From an uncultured Eubacterium sp. (GTDB lineage: Bacteria > Bacillota > Clostridia > Lachnospirales > Lachnospiraceae), in assembly GCA_946412445.1 (NCBI GenBank), contig CAMKHH010000109.1:1-5388 (forward strand): 5,388 bases of DNA. Reading direction: 5' to 3'. Made by a program: the position numbers and the translations under genes. This document shows, in pieces, positions 1-5,388 of the stretch. Each line of letters begins with the position of its first letter. The stretch's first letter is position 1. The notes beneath the pieces are model-generated. The model was not told where the DNA came from. It did no database searches and saw only the letters and a program-made list of their open reading frames with translations.

Positions 1-93
1 TTTATAATACTTAACTCCTGGATACTTGTCAAGAAGATTATATATTGCTTTCTGTTTCATTGTCATTTACAATGGGATTAAGAAAGGAGAATT

Positions 94-867
94 ATGAGAA
101 ACTTAAAACGAATTGCACTTCTAATTGATGCAGACAACACACAATTGTCAAAGCTTGAGGATGTCATACAGGAGATATCTACGCATGGGCGTATTGTAGT
201 GAAAAGAGCCTACGGAAACTGGAAAAAAGACACTCTAAAAAATTGGGAAAACGAAATCATGAGACTGGCCATCAGACCTCAGCAGCAATTTGACTATACT
301 TCCGGTAAGAATGCAACAGATATGGCTCTCGTCATTGATACCATATCCTTGCTTCATAAAGACCTTTATGATGGATTTGTAATTGTCGCAAGTGACAGTG
401 ATTATACACCGCTTGCAATTACGCTGCATGAATCCGGCGTATATGTAATAGGTGTCGGTGAAAAGAAAACACCGGAAGCTTTCAGAAACAGCTGTGATGA
501 ATTTATTTTTCTGGAAAATCTCAATACGGAATCTGAAAAAGTCTCTAAGAAGGGTGAAGCCAATAATGGTAAATCAAAAGGAACTGTCCCTGATGCTGAG
601 ACAAGCGATAATAATGACGGCACAAACGATATCAATGAAATACACAAGCTGTTAAAAATCGCATCTGACAAGTTCCAGGATGATGACGGGTATGTCAATG
701 TCAGTCTCGCAGGGCAGTATATCAAGAGAGCGAAACCGGATTTCGACGTGAGAACATTCGGCTTCATCAAACTGACAAAACTGCTCGAAGCATTTCCCGA
801 GAAATACGTGATCAAAAAACATCCCGGAAAAGGAAAAGTGGCAATCATCGCATACAGATGTAAATGA
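94..867 (+). CDS. NYN-domain protein with C-terminal OST-HTH/LOTUS-like domain (predicted RNA-binding nuclease)
   Basis: The 257-residue protein has two parts. Residues 5-142 form a NYN (DUF88/LabA-like, PIN-fold) domain. It opens with a hydrophobic strand ending in LLIDADN (D12, D14, N15), followed by SGKNATDMALVIDT (D76, D82) and VASDSDYTPL (D101, D103). These acidic residues match the metal-binding set expected of a NYN nuclease. Residues about 143-180 are a charged, Asn/Asp/Lys-rich linker. Residues about 181-257 resemble an OST-HTH/LOTUS winged helix: a helix around HKLLKIASDK, then DGYVNVSLAGQYIK, then FGFIKLTKLLEAFP and a terminal basic strand. NYN plus LOTUS proteins are thought to bind and cut RNA or act in RNA turnover, probably in the cytoplasm; the substrate is unknown. 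The start is supported by AAGGAG at 84-89, four bases before ATG. The gene stands alone on its strand and converges on the aminopeptidase gene. The domain call is confident; nuclease activity is inferred. Confidence 0.9.
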   Translation: MRNLKRIALLIDADNTQLSKLEDVIQEISTHGRIVVKRAYGNWKKDTLKNWENEIMRLAIRPQQQFDYTSGKNATDMALVIDTISLLHKDLYDGFVIVASDSDYTPLAITLHESGVYVIGVGEKKTPEAFRNSCDEFIFLENLNTESEKVSKKGEANNGKSKGTVPDAETSDNNDGTNDINEIHKLLKIASDKFQDDDGYVNVSLAGQYIKRAKPDFDVRTFGFIKLTKLLEAFPEKYVIKKHPGKGKVAIIAYRCK

Positions 868-910
868 TAGAACAGAGAAACTGCCACCGGCAGTTTCTCT
901 GTTCTATCAT
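864..910. terminator. Perfect 22-bp palindrome, bidirectional terminator between convergent genes
   Basis: Bases 864-885 are the exact reverse complement of 889-910, separated by the 3-base loop ACC. RNA from either strand would therefore fold the same way. The GC-rich centre (CTGCC/GGCAG) is flanked by A-rich sequence in the 5' arm, so the 3' arm is U-rich (GGCAGUUUCUCUGUUCUAUC). A shorter hairpin followed by this U-rich outer part gives an intrinsic-terminator shape in both directions, although there is no run of U beyond the palindrome. It lies exactly at the junction of the NYN gene and the M29 gene. Both stop codons lie inside it: TGA at 865-867 on the plus strand and its mirror at 907-909 on the minus strand. 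Terminator function is inferred from structure and position. Confidence 0.88.
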
Positions 911-2961
911 AGGTATTCATCCAGCGGTTCATTCAGTTCTTCCGTGCCTTCCAATACAAACCTGCCGTTCCGGATGATCTCAACTTTACTGCCATCCGGT
1001 TTTTCAACCTCAATCAATCCCAGTTCATCATAGGGAATAGTAATGTCCGTGTGGCATCCGAAATATGCCTTGCTTACATCTGTTTTTCTCAGCAGAGAGG
1101 TCTCATTATCTCTGGCAATTATTTCTTTTCCGTCCGGATTGTACACAGGGGAATCCTCCTGCCAGCTATAGCAGGTATCTCCAAATGCAAAATGCGGTCC
1201 CATCTTTTCCGCAATCAGAATCGGAAGCTTATCTCCAATCTGATACTTCTTAGCCATCATATAGGCAGTGGTATTAGTCCCAATAGCAAATTCTCCCATA
1301 GGAATACTTTCGTGGTTAAACAGCACATTTTCTTTTATATAGTTGAGATTTGCTTCCTCATCATCAAAGTTTCTGCAGCTGTAATCCTGAATCATGCCAT
1401 CCTTAACATGAATCTCCAGATCCACATAATTCAGTTCATTCAGAAATACCTTACTGACATGAAGCAACCCTTCTGTTCCCTTTAAAACCGGCGATGTAAA
1501 TACTTCACCCACAGGAATATTTACATCCGCAACGCAATTTTCAAAATTTGTCTGCTTACCGGCATCCTGCAATTCGTGGAACTGCACTGTAAGGTCTGTT
1601 CTGTTCCCGTTCATTCCCACAATATGGGCTCTGCTTCCCTGATCCAGAACATCTATAATACATTGCTGAATTCTCTGATATTTTTTATAATCCAGCGTAT
1701 TAACCTTCACCGTTTCCCTGAATATCTCTTCAAAATGATCACCGATTTCAGGCACCGGATAAGCGATAATCGTAAAGCTGCGTTCCTCTCCGATGATATA
1801 GCGGTTCACGATTTGTCCGGCTTCCAGGTCATACTGCACCTGAATCTTTTGCTGCTCCGGGCTATAGGAAAGTGCATCTTTACATGCTTCAGGCTCAAAT
1901 GGCCTGCCTCCAAAGATTTCCATGACCGCCGGTCCCCCGTGTTCCGCCGCCTTTTCCTTTTGATTTTCATAAGCGTTTTGGAGCGCACGCAGCTTTCGCT
2001 GAACAAAATCTTTATCCATAAATAAAGCCGCATCATTTCTGTGGTCAAAATCAAATTGCGGATTGGGAACTGCACCATAATAGCCGTTCCGGCCTTTTCT
2101 GTTTTTCTGAATAATATGAACCGGGGTCCGGTATATCGTAGCCTGAAGACCCATGTCGGCAAACTGTCTGATGGCGGCCCGCACAATTCTCTCAAAGCCC
2201 AGTATATATCGGATATTCACTGTCCTTTTCTTCTCCAGAGGCTTATTCCCTGCGATGAATCCAATACGATACCCTTCCGTGTATGTCCGGGCCATGGCAT
2301 CGATCTCTTCTGCCGGAAGCGTATTCAAAAAGGTGGCTGTTTTCTCTTCCGACTCCGTTATATATTCGCCAAACTGATAAAGATAGCGGACGTCTGTCAG
2401 GTCTGCCTCCATGATGATATCAACAGCAAACTGCTGACTGGGATCGACCACACCGTCCACATTCTGCTGCATCAGTTCATCTGCATAATCACTCATATAC
2501 CAATAGATACTTTCCTTCAGATACTTAACCTCCGGATATCCGTCTGCTGCAAACATATGATAAATTTCCAGAAACAGTTCAAGGCCAATTCCCATATCCC
2601 AGAGACGTTGTTCATAAGCATGAACAATCATCCCACGCAGCTCCATGTAAAGTACACTCAATACCTGTCCATAGTCTTTTCCGAACTGTTTGGCAGCATA
2701 TGCTGGGTTTCCATAACAGGTCTCATAATTTTCCGGCAATACTTCTTCATAAAGCCCCCTGTTGAATTCCCGCAGCTGTATCAGGGGCATCTCCTTAAAA
2801 CGGCTTTCCCGGACCAGCTTACGAAGCTCGTCCATATGAAGCAGAAATCTGGCTTCTCTCATAAAAAATTCTTTAAATTCCGGTGCAGTCTCTGCCTCCT
2901 GACTGATTTGAGTAACCCGCTCCATCGCAAGCACATAACGTTCTTCTAATAATTCATCCAT
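907..2961 (-). CDS. M29-type aminopeptidase (AmpS/AmpT-like metallopeptidase) with long N-terminal extension
   Basis: This 684-residue protein ends in a recognisable M29 (thermophilic metalloprotease) catalytic domain, an exopeptidase family that removes N-terminal amino acids using a two-metal centre. The usual ligands can be traced in order: E486 in PVGEVFTSP, E557 in PMGEFAIG, H590 in GPHFAFG, Y598 in DTCYSW, and H637 and D639 in CHTDITIP. NRTDLTV (453-459) also fits the family. Active enzyme is therefore expected, probably cytoplasmic, since no signal peptide or membrane segment is seen. Known M29 enzymes are roughly 370-410 residues. Here the M29-like part begins around residues 250-380, and about 250 residues of mainly helical, acidic sequence precede it. 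The start is set by AGGAGG (2970-2975 on this strand), eight bases before ATG. The gene lies 31 bases downstream of the small membrane-protein gene and ends in the palindromic terminator with TGA TAG. The family is confident; the role of the extension is unknown. Confidence 0.85.
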   Translation of the reverse strand: MDELLEERYVLAMERVTQISQEAETAPEFKEFFMREARFLLHMDELRKLVRESRFKEMPLIQLREFNRGLYEEVLPENYETCYGNPAYAAKQFGKDYGQVLSVLYMELRGMIVHAYEQRLWDMGIGLELFLEIYHMFAADGYPEVKYLKESIYWYMSDYADELMQQNVDGVVDPSQQFAVDIIMEADLTDVRYLYQFGEYITESEEKTATFLNTLPAEEIDAMARTYTEGYRIGFIAGNKPLEKKRTVNIRYILGFERIVRAAIRQFADMGLQATIYRTPVHIIQKNRKGRNGYYGAVPNPQFDFDHRNDAALFMDKDFVQRKLRALQNAYENQKEKAAEHGGPAVMEIFGGRPFEPEACKDALSYSPEQQKIQVQYDLEAGQIVNRYIIGEERSFTIIAYPVPEIGDHFEEIFRETVKVNTLDYKKYQRIQQCIIDVLDQGSRAHIVGMNGNRTDLTVQFHELQDAGKQTNFENCVADVNIPVGEVFTSPVLKGTEGLLHVSKVFLNELNYVDLEIHVKDGMIQDYSCRNFDDEEANLNYIKENVLFNHESIPMGEFAIGTNTTAYMMAKKYQIGDKLPILIAEKMGPHFAFGDTCYSWQEDSPVYNPDGKEIIARDNETSLLRKTDVSKAYFGCHTDITIPYDELGLIEVEKPDGSKVEIIRNGRFVLEGTEELNEPLDEYL

Positions 2962-2992
2962 AACATAATCCTCCTGACATTTTCTTCACGAT

Positions 2993-3307
2993 TTACGAAA
3001 CTCCAAGCAGAAACAGACCCAGCCACAGCACAGCCAGTATACCGCTCGACATAGAACCGATAATACTATATCTGTGATTCACATGCTTCTCCGAAAAGCT
3101 TTTAATCCCCAGATAAAATCCATAAGCGGATACCAGAAAAGAGAACAGACCCACGGCTCCCAGTACAGCTCCGCCTTCACCTTCCAACGCAAAGGATATG
3201 ACCGAAGCCACCAGCAGAAAAAACAGCGAAATACCTGCAGCCGCCGTAGCTTCCACTCCTCCCCTGGCATTGGCATCCGGTGCAAACGAATACTTAAACT
3301 TTTTCAT
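2993..3307 (-). CDS. Small three-helix membrane protein, DUF6142-like
   Basis: The protein has 104 residues. A short basic N-terminus (MKKFKYSF) and a Gly/Ala-rich stretch precede three hydrophobic segments at about 23-42, 47-69 and 82-103. The loop between the second and third (KSFSEKHVNHRYS) is polar. This layout fits an integral membrane protein with no catalytic motif. From memory it resembles DUF6142 proteins of Clostridia, a family without known function; I cannot confirm this without a profile search. Its ATG overlaps the last 14 bases of the VanZ gene, and its ribosome binding site AGGAGG (3315-3320 on this strand, seven bases before ATG) lies inside VanZ coding sequence. Translational coupling and co-transcription with VanZ are therefore likely. 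Coding status is well supported by the site, the overlap and the clean membrane pattern; the family name is less sure. Confidence 0.8.
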   Translation of the reverse strand: MKKFKYSFAPDANARGGVEATAAAGISLFFLLVASVISFALEGEGGAVLGAVGLFSFLVSAYGFYLGIKSFSEKHVNHRYSIIGSMSSGILAVLWLGLFLLGVS

Positions 3308-3764
3308 AGAAAAACCTCCTGATTCTATTGCAAATAAGAAATATCATATAGCCCAGGGATGCGCCGACTGTATTCAGTAACAGATCATCCACGTCGAAGC
3401 ATCCAACCTTAAGCACCAGCTGCATAGTCTCTACAATAAGGCTTAATGCCAGTCCAAGCAATGTTACAAGCCAGAAATTCTTCAGATTGCGATGTATCAC
3501 CGGAAGGATAAAACCAAATGGAAGAAATCCTATGATGTTGCCGGATATATTCAGAAATGCCGCCACAGCTCCTACCTTGTCCCTGTGAACCCAGAATCTT
3601 CTGATTTCCCGAAATAAAATCAGATTGTAATGGTAATCCTCATTTTGCATCGACCGTCTGCCATATTCTTCAGAAAGAAATAAAAAATAGACAAGAGCCA
3701 ATATATATATAATAAAAAAAATACGTCCCAACAGACGAACTGCTTTCTTAGTTTCTGTCTTCAA
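3294..3764 (-). CDS. VanZ-family integral membrane protein
   Basis: The protein has 156 residues and about four membrane segments, at roughly 11-30, 66-88, 97-117 and 131-146. The VanZ signature is clear: NLILFREIRRFW (47-58), the NISGNIIGFLPFG stretch (72-84), and ETMQLVLKVGCFDVDDLLLN (112-131) followed by TVGASLGY. VanZ was named for teicoplanin resistance in enterococci, but most chromosomal homologues have no demonstrated resistance role, and no other van gene is present here. The start is TTG at 3762-3764. The frame is closed by TAG five codons upstream, there is no in-frame ATG before residue 39, and AAGGGA (3771-3776) sits six bases upstream, so TTG is the only start that keeps the first membrane helix. 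The 3' end overlaps the next gene by 14 bases. A hairpin lies just upstream in the 69-base gap from the 50-residue gene. Confidence 0.92.
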   Translation of the reverse strand: MKTETKKAVRLLGRIFFIIYILALVYFLFLSEEYGRRSMQNEDYHYNLILFREIRRFWVHRDKVGAVAAFLNISGNIIGFLPFGFILPVIHRNLKNFWLVTLLGLALSLIVETMQLVLKVGCFDVDDLLLNTVGASLGYMIFLICNRIRRFFYEKV

Positions 3765-3770
3765 AATGAA

Positions 3771-3776
3771 TCCCTT
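3771..3776 (-). promoter_or_regulatory. Ribosome binding site that fixes the TTG start of the VanZ gene
   Basis: The minus strand reads AAGGGA, six bases before TTG at 3764. It fixes an otherwise ambiguous non-ATG start, because an in-frame TAG occurs at 3777-3779 and no ATG lies between. Confidence 0.65.
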
Positions 3777-3789
3777 CTAAAACGACTTT

Positions 3790-3819
3790 AAGGACCGGTA
3801 CCTTCTGGTATCAGTCCCT
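3790..3819 (-). other. Imperfect hairpin in the gap between the 50-residue gene and VanZ (possible weak terminator or leader structure)
   Basis: Read on the minus strand, the RNA folds with tetraloop AGAA (3803-3806) and 13 stem positions. These include one A-C mismatch (3811/3798) and two G-U wobbles. The hairpin begins 14 bases after the stop of the 50-residue gene and ends 13 bases before the VanZ ribosome binding site. The downstream sequence AAAGUCGUUUUAG has only a four-U run, several bases away, so this is not a strong intrinsic terminator. It could partly end the pyrE transcript, mark RNA processing, or modulate VanZ expression. The pairing is visible in the sequence; its function is inference. 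Confidence 0.5.
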
Positions 3820-3833
3820 TGACGACTCTGCAG

Positions 3834-3986
3834 TTAAAACGTAATTTCACTTTTTTTCTTTAAAAGCAATGCTCCATTTACAATCATCAGGATACCGGAA
3901 GCTATTCCGGTCACCAAAACAATAATTCCAAGTGCAATATTGCCGCTACCAACCGACTTCATAGTTTTATATATCTTCTCATTCAT
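3834..3986 (-). CDS. 50-residue small membrane protein of unknown function
   Basis: This short gene starts with ATG (3984-3986) and ends with TAA (3834-3836). Its product begins MNEKIYKTMKSVGSGNIALG and has a continuous hydrophobic stretch at about residues 17-42 (IALGIIVLVTGIASGILMIV and onward), then a basic tail KKKSEITF. That fits one long transmembrane helix, or a tight two-helix hairpin broken at the Gly/Ser or Asn residues, in the cytoplasmic membrane. A near-ideal ribosome binding site, GAGGAG at 3996-4001, lies nine bases upstream of ATG. It follows pyrE by 43 bases on the same strand, so co-transcription with pyrE is likely. There is no motif pointing to a biochemical function. I think similar small proteins occur in Lachnospiraceae, but I cannot verify that here. 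The site, the hydrophobic pattern and the way it fills the gap make it a convincing gene that gene callers with a length cut-off would miss. Confidence 0.8.
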   Translation of the reverse strand: MNEKIYKTMKSVGSGNIALGIIVLVTGIASGILMIVNGALLLKKKSEITF

Positions 3987-3995
3987 CTAAATACG

Positions 3996-4001
3996 CTCCT
4001 C
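3996..4001 (-). promoter_or_regulatory. Ribosome binding site of the 50-residue gene
   Basis: The minus strand reads GAGGAG, nine bases before the ATG at 3986. It is the main evidence besides composition that this short reading frame is translated. Confidence 0.7.
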
Positions 4002-4029
4002 AATGGTTGTACTGATCACATCGTTATGA

Positions 4030-4704
4030 TTATTTTACGCCATATTCTACGTAATATGCGTCTATAGCCGCCTTCATCTTGTCGTCTATGATAATCTTCC
4101 CTCTACAGGGCTTATTATACAGCGCTTCTGTCACTTCGGCCATGCTCACAATTGCATGTGCCGGGAAACCATATCTTTCCTGAATTTCCTCAAGAGCACT
4201 CTTTTCTCCCTTGCCCCTTTCCATGCGGTTCAGGGATACAATCAGTCCCTTGATATCTACCTCTCCCTGCGCCTGTATAATCGGAAAGGTTTCCTCGATA
4301 GATTTGCCCGAAGTTGTCACATCCTCGATAATCACGACTCTGTCGCCATCTTTAATCTTGCTTCCCAGTAAGATTCCGGTATCCCCATGATCCTTTACTT
4401 CCTTTCGATTGGAACAGTAGCGGATATCAGCCCCGTAAAGGTCGCTTATCGCCATGGAAGTTGCCACGGAAAGGGGGATTCCTTTATAAGCAGGCCCGAA
4501 GAGAACATCAAAATCCAATCCATAGTTATCATGGATAGCCCTGGCATAATACTCACCGAGCTTCTTAAGCTGCGTACCTGTTACATAGGCTCCTGCATTC
4601 ATAAAAAAGGGGGATTTTCTGCCGCTTTTTAATGTAAAATCACCAAATTTCAGAGCCTGGCTGTCCACCATAAATTCGATAAATTCCTGTTTATATGCTT
4701 CCAT
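4030..4704 (-). CDS. pyrE: Orotate phosphoribosyltransferase
   Basis: PyrE joins orotate and PRPP to give orotidine 5'-monophosphate and pyrophosphate, the fifth step of de novo pyrimidine synthesis, in the cytoplasm. The protein has 224 residues, a normal length for the family. Key elements are the N-terminal FTLKSGRKSPFF (23-34, with K26), FGPAYKGIPL (69-78), the flexible catalytic loop around NRKEVKDHGDTG (99-110, with K101, K104, H106), and the PRPP-binding motif VVIIEDVTTSGKS (123-135, with the E127-D128 pair). All expected catalytic elements are present, so the enzyme should be active. The start is set by GGAGGA (4713-4718 on this strand), eight bases before ATG. It lies 23 bases after the M20 peptidase gene and 43 bases before a 50-residue membrane-protein gene. 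No other pyr gene is in the window, and the 23-base gap has no room for a PyrR-type attenuator, so any pyrimidine control must act further upstream. Confidence 0.97.
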   Translation of the reverse strand: MEAYKQEFIEFMVDSQALKFGDFTLKSGRKSPFFMNAGAYVTGTQLKKLGEYYARAIHDNYGLDFDVLFGPAYKGIPLSVATSMAISDLYGADIRYCSNRKEVKDHGDTGILLGSKIKDGDRVVIIEDVTTSGKSIEETFPIIQAQGEVDIKGLIVSLNRMERGKGEKSALEEIQERYGFPAHAIVSMAEVTEALYNKPCRGKIIIDDKMKAAIDAYYVEYGVK

Positions 4705-4727
4705 CTTTCAAATCCTCCGTAGTATAT

Positions 4728-5388
4728 CTATGATATTAACACAGATGCCGCCTGTTTTTCAAATATAATATTTTCCGCCAGTCTCCAGAGTACTTCCTCG
4801 CAGCGGTGTATGTCTTCGACAGGCACATATTCATCCGGCTTATGCGCCATCTCCAGTTTTCCAGGCCCATAAGACATACAGTTATGATTGTTTAAGGCTC
4901 CTGCAATCACTGCCGTATCCGTATATCCGGTAAAAATGGATATCTCTGCCAGTTCCTTTTGTATTTCACAGGCTTCTTTCAGTTTTTTAATAAGAAATGA
5001 GTTTTCATCCTTTTCCACATAAGGTCTGTCACCTGTGATATTCCAGGAAGCGGTTATCCCCTGTATCTTTCTTTTTGCCTCTGTTATTGAAGCCTCTACA
5101 ATGGCAATTGCGGCTTTTGTATCCGTAGGCGGAACCAGACGCATATCCATCCAGACCTTGCAGGAGTCAGGAACAACATAAGGCTGATATCCTCCTTCAA
5201 TCTGACCGAAGGTAACTGTAGAACTACCAAGCTCCGGGTGTACAGGACAGTCAGCAATCTTATTTCTGATGCTTGAGATAATTTCTGCCATTGCTGCAAT
5301 TGCATCTGCCCCTTTCCACGGTGTGCTGGCATGGGCTGTGACCCCATTTACCAGGATTTCAAACCAGGTGCGTCCTTTGTGTGCAACC
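4728..5388 (-). CDS. M20-family metallopeptidase, C-terminal part (5' end outside the window)
   Basis: The reading frame stays open from the right edge of the window to TAG at 4728-4730, giving about 219 visible residues. The missing N-terminal part would carry the first metal ligands. The visible start reads VAHKGRTWFEILVNGVTAHA, followed by STPWKGADAI. This is the typical M20 dimerisation-domain entry (AHKG, then G-x-x-AHAS-x-P with the conserved His). Further on, GGYQPYVVPDSC and MDMRLVPPTD fit the end of that domain. The C-terminal catalytic part has FTGYTDTAVIAG and YGPGKLEMAHKPDEYV, with the His of AHKPDEYV as the last metal ligand. M20 enzymes include ArgE/DapE-type deacylases, carboxypeptidase G2 and dipeptidases; the substrate cannot be assigned from this part. 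The ATG at 5289-5291 is internal, because the conserved AHAS motif lies upstream of it in frame. The gene precedes pyrE by 23 bases on the same strand, suggesting a shared transcript. Confidence 0.9.
   Translation of the reverse strand, partial: VAHKGRTWFEILVNGVTAHASTPWKGADAIAAMAEIISSIRNKIADCPVHPELGSSTVTFGQIEGGYQPYVVPDSCKVWMDMRLVPPTDTKAAIAIVEASITEAKRKIQGITASWNITGDRPYVEKDENSFLIKKLKEACEIQKELAEISIFTGYTDTAVIAGALNNHNCMSYGPGKLEMAHKPDEYVPVEDIHRCEEVLWRLAENIIFEKQAASVLIS

Noticed and set aside
26..46. TTGTCA (26-31) and TATATT (41-46) as a -35/-10 promoter pair for the NYN gene
   Set aside because: The spacing is only 9 bases, far from the 16-18 needed, and no good -35 lies at the right distance from TATATT.
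402..932. 176-codon minus-strand open frame opposite the NYN gene, running through the palindrome
   Set aside because: It is antisense to a gene with clear NYN motifs, has no ribosome binding site and would read through the terminator. Its Ser/Phe/Leu-rich composition is typical of a shadow frame.
1576..2025. 149-codon plus-strand open frame within the aminopeptidase region
   Set aside because: It is antisense to the M29 gene, has no ribosome binding site and no recognisable domain.
2041..2949. 302-codon plus-strand open frame antisense to the aminopeptidase gene
   Set aside because: It starts at GTG without a ribosome binding site, its product is Cys/His/Ile-rich without family motifs, and it lies wholly within a well-supported M29 gene. 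It is a shadow of that gene's codon usage.
3294..3764. VanZ-family gene as a glycopeptide resistance determinant
   Set aside because: There are no vanR/S/H/A/X/Y genes nearby, and most chromosomal VanZ-family proteins have no shown resistance role.
4705..4727. PyrR-binding attenuator or other leader before pyrE
   Set aside because: The gap is only 23 bases and is largely taken up by the ribosome binding site; no hairpin is possible there.
5289..5291. ATG as the start of the M20 peptidase
   Set aside because: The frame is open upstream to the window edge and encodes the conserved AHKG and AHAS-x-P motifs, so this is an internal methionine and the gene is cut by the window.

Overview
The window looks like an ordinary chromosomal stretch from a low-to-mid GC Firmicute, most likely a Clostridia/Lachnospiraceae-type gut anaerobe. 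This rests on strong GGAGG-type ribosome binding sites, short gene spacing, a VanZ-family protein beside a small DUF6142-like membrane protein, and a 684-residue M29-like aminopeptidase with a long N-terminal extension. The taxonomy is inferred from gene types and style; there is no rRNA or other marker. I see no mobile element, CRISPR array, tRNA or rRNA.

Layout: one plus-strand gene at the left (94-867) encodes a NYN-domain protein with a C-terminal OST-HTH/LOTUS-like domain, a predicted RNA-binding nuclease. It converges on a minus-strand run that fills the rest of the window. Read in the direction of transcription (right to left), that run is: the C-terminal part of an M20 metallopeptidase cut by the window edge (4728-5388), pyrE (4030-4704), a 50-residue membrane protein of unknown function (3834-3986), a VanZ-family membrane protein starting at TTG (3294-3764), a DUF6142-like three-helix membrane protein (2993-3307) overlapping VanZ by 14 bases, and the M29-type aminopeptidase (907-2961). 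Gaps within the run are 23, 43, 69, -14 and 31 bases, so the genes could be one transcript or two. The most likely break is the 69-base gap before VanZ, which holds an imperfect 13-position hairpin.

The convergent junction is the most striking sequence feature. A perfect 22-bp inverted repeat with a 3-base loop (864-910) is almost certainly a bidirectional terminator. Its arms also carry the tandem stop codons TGA TAG of both genes as mirror images.

Functionally the minus-strand genes do not form one recognisable pathway. PyrE makes OMP in pyrimidine synthesis, the two peptidases are catabolic or housekeeping enzymes, and the three small membrane proteins are poorly characterised. I found no convincing new biological system. 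The points worth a second look are the stop-codon palindrome, the overlooked 50-residue protein, the NYN-LOTUS protein, the extended M29 enzyme and the intergenic hairpin.
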